DNA of 64,000 nucleotides from Sphingopyxis sp. H053 (GTDB taxonomy: Bacteria; Pseudomonadota; Alphaproteobacteria; Sphingomonadales; Sphingomonadaceae): assembly GCF_001468225.1 (NCBI RefSeq), contig NZ_LNRU01000005.1, forward strand, positions 1-64,000. The letters run 5' to 3'. The position numbers and the translations under genes were made by a program. How positions within the stretch are numbered: the stretch's first letter is position 1; each line of letters starts with the position of its first letter. Positions 50,198-57,512 of this stretch are shown piece after piece. The notes below the pieces were generated by a model. It saw only the letters and a list, made by a program, of their open reading frames with translations. It was not told where the DNA came from and searched no databases.

Positions 50198-50240
50198 ATT
50201 TATCCCACAATTTTTAAAATACGTCAAATGTGGGATAAAT
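50198..50240. promoter_or_regulatory. 12-bp inverted repeat at the nucleotidyltransferase promoter
   Basis: ATTTATCCCACA (50198-50209) and TGTGGGATAAAT (50229-50240) are perfect arms around a 19-nt AT-rich spacer, starting 5 nt before the minus-strand start codon. The AT-rich spacer could hold the -10/-35 region, making this an operator. Confidence 0.7.
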
Positions 50241-50402
50241 ACATATCCGATAACAAACATTATGTTAATAGCGATACCGCAACTGCCTATGTCAACTGTG
50301 TCCAGTGTGGCAGGGAAAGGCTTGCGGTCACGGGGTAATTTCAACAGTGCGACCGTGTCCACTTCGTCCTCCACGACGCCCTGGCACGCTGCGCGTATCG
50401 AA

Positions 50403-51133
50403 ATGCCCGGCGGTCGCCGGTCGTGGACGGTATTGGATGATCGGGGCGATATCGTCGAGTGTCTTCGTTATAGGATCGTTCATCTCGAACAAACTCACGC
50501 ATCACCGAATACCATCCGGGCCTATGTTCGCCACGTTGCCGACTTCGCCAATTTCCTGAGCGCGAACGGCGCTGGTCTTTCGGACGCCACCGTGCCGCTC
50601 TACGACAGCCTCCTGGCCTGGCGGCTCGCCCGGCGAAAAGATGCTTTGCCCAGCCCGAAGTTGATCCTGCTGCGAAAGCCTGAGGTCCGCATGCTGGCTC
50701 CGGCGACGCGCAACCAGATCCAGCTCGCGATCAAGTCGTTCTATCGGTTCCTCAACGGAACCGACGACTTCGCCATCAACACGGTCGAGGTCGCCAAGTT
50801 CCACGACGGTCACCGCCTCTACAGGCCGTTCCTCGAGCGCATCAGCCAGCGCCGGACGACGCGTCGCAAGGACCGCTATCTGTCTGGCGACACCGGCCGG
50901 GTCCAGCAGCAGGTGCTCAAAAAGCGGCTGACGCCAACCGAGGTGCTGCGGCTGATCGAGGCCTGCGGCCTCGCTCGGGCTGCGCCGAATGAAGATCGAC
51001 ATTCACGACATCGAGCAGGATCTGCTCGATCGCGCCGCGCGTGGCGGCACCATCGAAATACGGGTGATCGGCACCGGCAAGGATGGCACGCCCGCCTGCG
51101 CGACGACGCGGCCGATCGATCGGCGGCTCGCCT
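50403..51133 (+). pseudogene. Broken tyrosine-recombinase (phage-type integrase) gene
   Basis: From MPGGRRSWTVLDDRGDIVEC: a core-binding domain ('RIVHLEQTHASPNTIRAYVRHVADFANFLSANG', 'NQIQLAIKSFYRFLNGTDDFAINTV') and the first helix of the catalytic domain ('RLTPTEVLRLIEACGLAR'). After ~50985 the frame turns into Arg-rich noise. In another frame MKIDIHDIEQDLLDRAARGG...IEIRVIGTGKDG (50990-51133) looks like a piece of a catalytic domain. No R...HxxR...Y set remains, so it is inactive. Lies next to the mer operon and may mark how that cargo arrived. Confidence 0.65.
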
Positions 51134-51261
51134 AGCAACAGGCCCGGATCCGTGGCGTCCGCAATCGGTCCGCCCGCTTGCGGCGAGAGCTCGTCACGCG
51201 TCGCTGTTGATCACGGATCAAAGCCCTTGCTCCCGATCGTCCCCGCAGTCAGTGAGGGGTT

Positions 51262-51708
51262 CTAACCGCCCGCGGATGGATCGAACGCGCCGAACAATGT
51301 CTCGAGTAGTGGACACTCGGGGGTATTCCCATCGGCGCATCGGACGACGGTTCTGGCAAGCACCGCTTCCATCGCCTGGAGATCGGCAATCTTCTCGCGG
51401 ATGTCCGCCAAATGAACGACGGCGACCTCGCGCGCTTCGGCACAGGGACGTTCGCGGTCTTCGGTCAGTTGCAGCAGCGCGCGTATCTCGTCGAGCGTGA
51501 AGCCCAGCTCCCGAGCCCGGCGGACAAAGCCGAGCCGCATGAGATGGCCATGACCATAGAGCCGGTGACCGCCTTCGCTGCGCGCCGGCAAGGGAAGCAG
51601 GCCGATCTTCTCATAATATCGGATCGTTTCGATGTTGCACCCCGTGCGCTGCGACATGACGCCGATTGGCAGCCGCGGCGCGGTGTCCTGCAGATTTTTC
51701 CGATCCAC
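51262..51708 (-). CDS. merR: MerR, mercury-responsive regulator
   Basis: 148 aa from GTG 51708 (MDRKNLQDTAPRLPIGVMSQ), with AGGAA about 8 nt upstream; longer frames cross the operator. HTH 'IGVMSQRTGCNIETIRYYEKIGLLP', 'SEGGHRLYGHGHLMRLGFVRRARELGFTLDEIRALL', then the MerR metal-binding arrangement: C in 'RERPCAEAREVAVVHLADIREKIADLQAMEAVL' and 'VVRCADGNTPECPLLETLF'. The three Cys match MerR Hg(II) ligands. Represses and activates the divergent merTPA promoter. Confidence 0.9.
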   Translation of the reverse strand: MDRKNLQDTAPRLPIGVMSQRTGCNIETIRYYEKIGLLPLPARSEGGHRLYGHGHLMRLGFVRRARELGFTLDEIRALLQLTEDRERPCAEAREVAVVHLADIREKIADLQAMEAVLARTVVRCADGNTPECPLLETLFGAFDPSAGG

Positions 51709-51721
51709 GCTGAAATTCCTC

Positions 51722-51752
51722 TTGAACCTGTAGGGACTACAGGTCCTATCTA
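51722..51752 (+). promoter_or_regulatory. MerR-type promoter/operator of merTPA
   Basis: TTGAAC (51722-51727) and TATCTA (51747-51752) are separated by 19 bp, the abnormally long spacer typical of MerR-controlled promoters. In the spacer sits the dyad ACCTGTAG-GGA-CTACAGGT (51726-51744). It lies between merR (minus, start 51708) and merT (plus, start 51783). MerR bound to Hg(II) would untwist the DNA and activate transcription. Confidence 0.85.
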
Positions 51753-51782
51753 GGGGCTGTATATTGATTCGGAGAACAGAAA

Positions 51783-52154
51783 ATGACCCAGCCGGAAACG
51801 GTTTCCAAACGCGGTACGTGGGTTGCGATTGCCGGAGGAAGTCTCGGCGCGCTCGGCGCGGCCTCATGTTGCATCTTGCCGCTGGTGCTCTTCACACTGG
51901 GCGTCAGCGGTGCGTGGATCGGCAACCTGACCGCGCTCGGCGCCTACCAGCCTATCTTCTTGGGCGTGGCCGTCGCCTTTCTCGCCGCCGGGTTCTGGCG
52001 CGTCTACCGCCGGCCGCGGGCGGCCTGCGCCGAAGGCGAATGCGGGACACCGTCCTCAAACCGCTTGGCGAAGACGGCCTTGTGGCTCGCAACGGTGCTG
52101 ATCGGACTCGCCGTCCTCTTCCCCTATCTCGCACCCCTATTCCTCGAAGTTTGA
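51783..52154 (+). CDS. merT: MerT, mercuric ion transporter
   Basis: 123 aa, three TM segments. C29-C30 in 'GAASCCILPLVLFTLGVSGAWIG' are the Hg-binding pair in the first TM; C82 and C87 ('ACAEGECGTP') are the cytoplasmic pair. 'LTALGAYQPIFLGVAVAFLAAGFWRVYR' is the second TM and start of the loop. Moves Hg(II) from MerP to MerA. A GGAG site lies about 8 nt upstream. Confidence 0.93.
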   Translation: MTQPETVSKRGTWVAIAGGSLGALGAASCCILPLVLFTLGVSGAWIGNLTALGAYQPIFLGVAVAFLAAGFWRVYRRPRAACAEGECGTPSSNRLAKTALWLATVLIGLAVLFPYLAPLFLEV

Positions 52155-52165
52155 ACAAGGAGACC

Positions 52166-52450
52166 ATGATGAAAAAGCTTGCCCTGATCGTGACTGCCGC
52201 GGCGCTGTTCGTATCCGGCCCGGCCTTTGCCGCAATCCGGACCGTCACCCTGGCCGTCGAAAACATGACCTGCGTCACCTGCGGCCCGATCGTCAAAAAG
52301 AGCCTGTCGCGCGTGCCGGGCGTGACCGCGGTCGAAGTCTCGACCGAGGCCCATACCGCGACGGTCACCTATGACGACGCCAAGACGAACACCAAGGCGT
52401 TGATCGCGGCGACCACCAACGCCGGCTACCCATCGCAAGTTCGCAAGTGA
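52166..52450 (+). CDS. merP: MerP, periplasmic mercury-binding protein
   Basis: 94 aa from ATGATG at 52166, with AAGGAGA about 6 nt upstream. Signal peptide MMKKLALIVTAAALFVSGPA...FA, then one HMA domain with 'VENMTCVTCGPIVKKSLSRVPGVTAVEVS' (C36, C39) and 'TVTYDDAKTNTKALIAATTNAGYPSQV'. Binds Hg(II) in the periplasm and hands it to MerT. Lies 11 nt after merT. Confidence 0.94.
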   Translation: MMKKLALIVTAAALFVSGPAFAAIRTVTLAVENMTCVTCGPIVKKSLSRVPGVTAVEVSTEAHTATVTYDDAKTNTKALIAATTNAGYPSQVRK

Positions 52451-52460
52451 AAGTCAGATC

Positions 52461-53900
52461 ATGAGTGATTGCTGCAATTCGGTCGGTCACCCTGATGACA
52501 AGGCGTACGATCTTGTGGTCGTCGGCGGTGGGTCGGCAGGCTTCTCGGCGGCGATCACCGCAGCCGAACAAGGCGCCCAGGTCGCCGTTATCGGGGCCGG
52601 CACCATCGGCGGGACCTGCGTCAATGTTGGTTGCGTTCCTTCCAAGGCGCTCATCCGCGCCGTCGAGAGCATTCACCACGCCAATGCGGCGCCTATGCGG
52701 TTCAAGGGCATCGAGGCCCGGGCGGCTATCGCCGATTGGAGCCAAGTGGTCGCCGAAAAGGACAGGCTCGTCGCGGACCTTCGTCAGGCGAAATATGCCG
52801 ACCTGCTGCCCCTCTACAACAACATCGCCTATCACGAGGGCACGGCGCGCCTTGTCGAAAACGGTGTTGAATCAGGCGGAAAGCTATTCACATCCGAACG
52901 GATCGTAATCGCGACTGGCACGCGTCCGGCGATGCCGGCCATCCCGGGCCTTGCGGATGTCGATCCGCTCGACAGCACCGCCGCGCTCGACCTGACCGAG
53001 CTGCCCAAATCGATGATCGTCCTCGGTGGCGGCTATGTGGGTGTCGAACTCGCCCAGATGTTTTCCCGCGCCGGTGTCAAGGTAACGCTCGTTTTCCGCA
53101 GTCGCCTTCTGCCCGAAATGGAACCCGAGATTGGTGCCGCGCTGACCGACTATCTTTCGAGCGAGGGCATCGCCGTCCATGGGACGCTTGCGTATCAGTC
53201 CGTCCGCAAGACGGCGGAAGGGGACGCAGCGCTCACGGTGCTGCGCGACGGGGTTTCCGAAACCATCGTCGCGGAGCGCCTTCTCGTCGCGACGGGTCGC
53301 ACGCCGAATGTCGAAGATCTTGGCCTCACGGAGGCGGGCGTGGCACAAACGCCCAGCGGCGCCATCCTCGTCGATGATCATATGCGGACCTCGATGCGCG
53401 GCGTTTATGCCGCCGGCGACGTGACGGGGCGCGACCAGTTTGTCTACATGGCGGCCTATGGTGCAAAGATCGCTGCGAAAAACGCCCTCAACGGCGACAG
53501 TCTGCGCTACGACAATTCGGCCATGCCCGCGGTGGTGTTCAGCGATCCGCAGGTTGCCAGTGTCGGCCTCACCGAAGCGCAGGCCATAGCGGCGGGGCAT
53601 AAAGCCCGAACCTCGATCCTTCCGCTCGAGAATGTCCCGCGCGCGCTCGCGGCCCGCGACACGCGTGGTCTGATCAAGCTGGTCGCCGATGGCTCCACCC
53701 GCAAGTTGCTGGGCGCCCACATCTTGGCGCCCGAAGGGGCGGACAGCATCCAGACCGCTGCGATGGCGATCCGTTGCGGCCTCACGATCGACGATTTGGC
53801 AGGGATGATTTTCCCCTATCTGACAACTGTCGAAGGCCTGAAACTCGCGGCGCAGACGTTTGACCGGGACGTGAAGCGATTATCCTGCTGTGCGGGCTAG
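52461..53900 (+). CDS. merA: MerA, mercuric reductase (short form)
   Basis: 479 aa FAD/NADPH enzyme reducing Hg(II) to Hg(0). FAD-binding 'LVVVGGGSAGFSAAITAAEQG', redox pair in 'GGTCVNVGCVPSKALIRA' (C53, C58), NADPH-binding 'SMIVLGGGYVGVELAQMFSRAG', 'GVYAAGDVT', interface domain and the C-terminal CC pair (C476, C477; RLSCCAG). There is no N-terminal MerP-like domain found in Tn501 MerA (561 aa), but an extra CC occurs at residues 4-5. Lies 10 nt after merP. Confidence 0.95.
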   Translation: MSDCCNSVGHPDDKAYDLVVVGGGSAGFSAAITAAEQGAQVAVIGAGTIGGTCVNVGCVPSKALIRAVESIHHANAAPMRFKGIEARAAIADWSQVVAEKDRLVADLRQAKYADLLPLYNNIAYHEGTARLVENGVESGGKLFTSERIVIATGTRPAMPAIPGLADVDPLDSTAALDLTELPKSMIVLGGGYVGVELAQMFSRAGVKVTLVFRSRLLPEMEPEIGAALTDYLSSEGIAVHGTLAYQSVRKTAEGDAALTVLRDGVSETIVAERLLVATGRTPNVEDLGLTEAGVAQTPSGAILVDDHMRTSMRGVYAAGDVTGRDQFVYMAAYGAKIAAKNALNGDSLRYDNSAMPAVVFSDPQVASVGLTEAQAIAAGHKARTSILPLENVPRALAARDTRGLIKLVADGSTRKLLGAHILAPEGADSIQTAAMAIRCGLTIDDLAGMIFPYLTTVEGLKLAAQTFDRDVKRLSCCAG

Positions 53901-53933
53901 ATTCGCCCGGGCGCGTCGTCGCAGCGCGCGAGA

Positions 53934-54350
53934 ATGAGCCGACCGCGCGATTTCGATCCCGGCAAGGATGCCGGGGACTGGTCCGGGAACTGGCGCACCC
54001 TCCTTATGCTGTGGGGCTTTCCAGGATTGGCCATGCTCGGCGCCTTGGGGCTGGACCCGACGCCGCGCGCAGTCGTCTGGACTGTCATGTTGAGCGTGAT
54101 GGGATTGGCCTGCATCGTTAATTCCCGCAGGTGCGGCCGGACGCATTGCCGGTTCACAGGGCCTTTCCTGATCGTGATGGCCATTCTGGTCATAGGTTTT
54201 GCGATCGGGTGGCTGCCCCTCGGCCGATTTGGCTGGCCGATACTCGGCGCTACAAGTTTTGCCGGTTTCTTCGCCTTGTGGTGGGGCAGCGAGCGAATTT
54301 GGGGCTTGTTTTTGCCTGAGAGGGACAGCGACGCTCCGGCTGGCCGATAG
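53934..54350 (+). CDS. Membrane protein at the end of the mer operon
   Basis: 138 aa from MSRPRDFDPGKDAGDWSGNW, 33 nt after merA. About four hydrophobic segments (LLMLWGFPGLAMLGALGL, VVWTVMLSVMGLACIV, FLIVMAILVIGFAIGWLPL, WPILGATSFAGFFALWW). Between them 'NSRRCGRTHCRFTGP' has two Cys and a His that may bind metal. I recall similar CGRxHCxxTGP proteins near mercury genes, but no named Mer family is certain; MerC/MerF/MerE do not fit. Possibly extra Hg transport. Confidence 0.6.
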   Translation: MSRPRDFDPGKDAGDWSGNWRTLLMLWGFPGLAMLGALGLDPTPRAVVWTVMLSVMGLACIVNSRRCGRTHCRFTGPFLIVMAILVIGFAIGWLPLGRFGWPILGATSFAGFFALWWGSERIWGLFLPERDSDAPAGR

Positions 54351-54540
54351 GATTGGGTAAGGCGGGATAGCTGGCGGGAGGCACGACACAAGGCGTGGGC
54401 GAACTCCAAAAGAGCGCTCGATTGGACGCGACTAGCAGACGATCCCGCAGCGGCGGAAGAACCGTCTAGGCCCTCTACAACATTCGATTATTCCCGACGA
54501 TCGGTTGGAATTCGACGCCGGGTAGCTGTATAGACGGCTG

Positions 54541-55338
54541 ATGGATATTATTTCACGCAGGGCGGCCCTGGCGGCAAAGAATTCGGGCCGATCGGATGGC
54601 CGGCAAAGCCGCCACGCCGAGACAGAAGACCAAACGCCGCCGCGCTATGCAGCCATCAAGCAGAGCATTTGCGATGCCGTCCGGGACGGGCATTTGAAGC
54701 CGGGAGACCGTGTCCCGTCGGAATCCGAGCTGGTCAAACAATTCGACGTCTCGCGCATGACCGCGAACAGGGCGCTACGCGAGCTTCAGGCCGCCGGCGT
54801 TCTCGTCCGGCGAGCCGGCAGCGGCTCGTTTATTGCCGAGCCGAAACCGATCGGCCATATGATCGAGATACGGAACATTGCCGACGAAATTCGCGGACGC
54901 GGTCATGACTACCGGGCCCGGGTCGTCCAGAATCTCGAGGAGAAGGCCGGCGCGGAAACCGCCGCGCTGCTGGAGGTGCCGGTGGGCACGAAAATCTTCC
55001 ATTCGATCATCGTTCACCACGAGGCCGAGTTCCCGATCCAGCTCGAAGAGCGGTTCGTACTTGCGTCCGCCGCGCCGGATTATGGCACGCTAGATTTTAC
55101 GCAGCTCACGCCCAACGAATATTTGACGCGCACCGCGCCGCTCGAGCGGGTCGAACACCGCGTCCGCGCGGAAATGCCCGACGCGCGCACGCGCGGCATG
55201 CTTGGTCTCAACGAGGGGGAACCGGTTCTGCGCATGACGCGGCGGACCTGGAGCAACGGTCGGCTGGTGTCGCACGCCTGGCTCTCCCATCCCGGCACGC
55301 GCTTCGAGCTTTCCGCCGCCTTTTCGGTCGACGACTGA
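54541..55338 (+). CDS. hutC: HutC-type GntR/UTRA regulator
   Basis: 265 aa (MDIISRRAALAAKNSGRSDG). GntR winged helix: 'YAAIKQSICDAVRDGHLKPGDRVPSESELVKQFDVSRMTANRALRELQAAGVLVRRAGSGSFIA'. UTRA ligand domain: 'HMIEIRNIADEIRGRGHDYRARV', 'FHSIIVHHEAEFPIQLEERFVLASAAPDYG', 'MTRRTWSNGRLVSHAWLSHPGTRFELSAAF', the pattern of histidine-utilisation repressors (urocanate sensing). No hut enzyme is in the window, so its target is elsewhere or other. Convergent with the PepSY gene, 4 nt apart. Confidence 0.85.
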   Translation: MDIISRRAALAAKNSGRSDGRQSRHAETEDQTPPRYAAIKQSICDAVRDGHLKPGDRVPSESELVKQFDVSRMTANRALRELQAAGVLVRRAGSGSFIAEPKPIGHMIEIRNIADEIRGRGHDYRARVVQNLEEKAGAETAALLEVPVGTKIFHSIIVHHEAEFPIQLEERFVLASAAPDYGTLDFTQLTPNEYLTRTAPLERVEHRVRAEMPDARTRGMLGLNEGEPVLRMTRRTWSNGRLVSHAWLSHPGTRFELSAAFSVDD

Positions 55339-55342
55339 CGCG

Positions 55343-56017
55343 TCAGGCCGTGCTGCGGGTAACGACGGGCTTGCGGCGACGGCGCAGCCAGCGAAAATCG
55401 GCGCGGCTGAAGCTTTTGAAGAGCAGATAGAAACCGGTCCCCGAAAGCCACAGCGCCCCGAAAGCGACGAAGATGATCAACGGGTGGTTGAAGCTCTTCC
55501 GGTTCACATAATCCATGTTGTGGAGCATCCAGAAGAAATCCCAGGTCCGCCAGGTATCGCCGCGCATCACGAGGAAGCGCGCCGTGTCGAGCGAGACATA
55601 GGCGCTGCTATTCTCGGCGTCGGCAAAGTCGACGCGCCACATCGCACCTTCATGGTCGCGTGATTCCAGGTTTGGCTTCGCAATCACGCTCACCTTGCGG
55701 ATTGGTGCCTCGTTCATCATCGACGCGACTTCGCGGGCCATGCCCTCATCGACGCGAATATCCTCGCCGCTCGTAGCATCGACCAGCCGCACGCCCTTGG
55801 TGGTGCGGAGTTCGTAGATCGGTCGGACGCCAAGATCGCGCAAAACCACCCCGGTGACGGGCTCACCGCGCGGCAGGCCGGCGATGTCGAAATACTCTCC
55901 CGCGGGTAAGGCATGCGCATGCGACATGCCGCCGCCGTGACCGCCGACCTTGTCCTTGTCGAGCAGCGCCATCACCGAACCGCTGAGCGCCCAGAGCAGG
56001 AACTGGAGACCCAGGAT
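55343..56017 (-). pseudogene. PepSY-associated membrane protein gene beheaded by IS6100
   Basis: The open frame runs straight into the IS6100 end. Visible from the junction: 'ILGLQFLLWALSGSVMALLD' (first TM; the conserved 'W..SG..M' motif), the PepSY-like extracytoplasmic part ('RVDFADAENSSAYVSLDTARFLVMRGDTWRTWDFFWMLHNMDYV') and a last TM ('HPLIIFVAFGALWLSGTGFYLL') with a basic tail. Only the first ~10-25 residues seem lost. A GTG at 55975 could still start a shortened product lacking the first TM. Such proteins are linked to iron/flavin reductases. Confidence 0.75.
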
Positions 56018-56897
56018 GGCTCTGTTGCAAAGATTGGCGGCAGTCAGAGGTAGGCTGTCGCTCTGCGCCGATCAGGCGGCTGCTGCGAAATGGTGGTTGA
56101 GCATGCCCATGGCCTCCGTCAGCGCCGAGGGCCCAATGCCAAAAGCTCTCTCCACAAGGCGCACCTCGCCCCTGATGCCGGGCTGCAGGCACCAGGGGCG
56201 AGCCTGTCCTTTGCGCAGGGCTCGCATGACTTCGAATCCCTTGATCGTGGCATAGGCCGTGGGGATCGATTTGAAACCGCGCACCGGCTTGATCAGTATC
56301 TTGAGCTTTCCGTGATCGGCCTCGATCACGTTATTGAGATACTTCACCTGCCGGTGGGCCGTCTCCCGGTCCAGCTTTCCTTCGCGCTTCAATTCGGTGA
56401 TCGCTGCACCATAGCTCGGCGCTTTGTCGGTATTGAGCGTGGCAGGCTTTTCCCAGTGCTTCAGGCCTCGCAGGGCCTTGCCCAGGAACCGCTTCGCTGC
56501 CTTGGCGCTGCGGGTCGGCGACAGGTAGAAATCGATCGTGTCGCCCCGCTTGTCGACTGCCCGGTACAGGTAGGTCCACTTGCCCCGCACCTTGACGTAG
56601 GTTTCATCCAGGCGCCAGCTCGGATCAAAGCCACGCCGCCAGAACCAGCGCAGCCGCTTCTCCATCTCCGGGGCGTAGCACTGGACCCAGCGATAGATCG
56701 TCGTATGGTCGACCGAAATGCCGCGTTCCGCCAGCATTTCCTCAAGGTCGCGATAGCTGATCGGATAGCGACAATACCAGCGCACCGCCCACAGGATCAC
56801 ATCACCCTGGAAATGGCGCCACTTGAAATCCGTCATCGTTCCGTCCGTCCAATCTCCGCCAAGCATGCTCAAGCTTCACGATTTTTGCAACAGAGCC
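56018..56897. mobile_element. IS6100 (IS6 family), complete
   Basis: 880 bp, the known IS6100 length. Ends GGCTCTGTTGCAAA (56018-56031) and TTTGCAACAGAGCC (56884-56897) are perfect terminal inverted repeats. The flanking 8 bp differ (CCCAGGAT left, CTATTTTC right), so there is no target duplication. It joins a beheaded PepSY gene to the exact tail of a phosphatidyltransferase gene. IS6 elements move replicatively and form cointegrates and adjacent deletions. Confidence 0.95.
56072..56836 (-). CDS. tnpA: IS6100 transposase
   Basis: 254 aa from MTDFKWRHFQGDVILWAVRW, the standard IS6100 start; longer frames add residues from the IS end. DDE domain: D in 'RLDETYVKVRGKWTYLYRAVD', D in 'TLNTDKAPSYG', E in 'NNVIEADHGKLK'. 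Full length, apparently intact. HTH 'MLAERGISVDHTTIYRWVQ'. It catalyses replicative transposition. Confidence 0.96.
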   Translation of the reverse strand: MTDFKWRHFQGDVILWAVRWYCRYPISYRDLEEMLAERGISVDHTTIYRWVQCYAPEMEKRLRWFWRRGFDPSWRLDETYVKVRGKWTYLYRAVDKRGDTIDFYLSPTRSAKAAKRFLGKALRGLKHWEKPATLNTDKAPSYGAAITELKREGKLDRETAHRQVKYLNNVIEADHGKLKILIKPVRGFKSIPTAYATIKGFEVMRALRKGQARPWCLQPGIRGEVRLVERAFGIGPSALTEAMGMLNHHFAAAA

Positions 56898-56905
56898 CTA
56901 TTTTC

Positions 56906-57508
56906 CTAACGAAACATGCGCCAGGCGGTCACCGATCGCTGAACGACAGTGATCAGGCAAAGCGCGGCGTAAATTGCGGCGATCGGGAGAAAATGCTGGG
57001 GCATCAGGCACATCAGCACGAAGCAGGCGATCGTCTCCGCCCCCTCAGCGAGGCCGGTGCTGTAGAAAAAACTCTTACGGCCATGCGCCGCAGTCTCGAC
57101 GCCGCGTTTCGCGGCGAGCGTCGCATAGGCAAGAAAGCTTGTACCGGTGAGCGCGAAGGCCGCGACCAGCAGCAAGGCAGCGAAGCTGTTGTGCGGCGTC
57201 GCCACCGCAAACCCTACCGGGACCGCGACATAGAAGACGAAATCGGCGACGATATCGAGATAGCCGCCGAAATCAGTCAACCCTGTCGCGCGCGCGACCG
57301 CGCCATCGAGCCCGTCGAGCAGGCGATTGAGGAGAATAAGCGCGAGCCCTGCCGCGTAAAGGCCGTCGGCGATGGCCGCCGCGGCCGCGAGTCCCGCGAA
57401 CATGCCGGCAAGGGTCACCGCATCGGCGCCAATCCCCCAGGCGGCGAGCCGGCGTCCCGCCGCATTCAGCGGCGGATCGATCAGGGGACGAAGACGCGCA
57501 TCGAACAT
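56906..57508 (-). CDS. CDP-alcohol phosphatidyltransferase family protein
   Basis: 200 aa, ending 8 nt from IS6100. The family signature D-G-x2-D-G-x2-A-R-x8-G-x3-D-x3-D is present: 'LLDGLDGAVARATGLTDFGGYLDIVADF'. Six or so hydrophobic segments. Transfers phospho-head groups in phospholipid synthesis; the substrate alcohol is not predictable. The end 'VTAWRMFR' appears complete, so IS6100 entered just behind the gene. Start 4 nt from nupC's end, the same operon. Confidence 0.85.
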   Translation of the reverse strand: MFDARLRPLIDPPLNAAGRRLAAWGIGADAVTLAGMFAGLAAAAAIADGLYAAGLALILLNRLLDGLDGAVARATGLTDFGGYLDIVADFVFYVAVPVGFAVATPHNSFAALLLVAAFALTGTSFLAYATLAAKRGVETAAHGRKSFFYSTGLAEGAETIACFVLMCLMPQHFLPIAAIYAALCLITVVQRSVTAWRMFR

Positions 57509-57512
57509 CGCT

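Noticed and set aside
54541..55338. HutC as sign of a local histidine-utilisation operon.
   Set aside because: No hutU, hutH, hutI or hutG homologue lies within the window.
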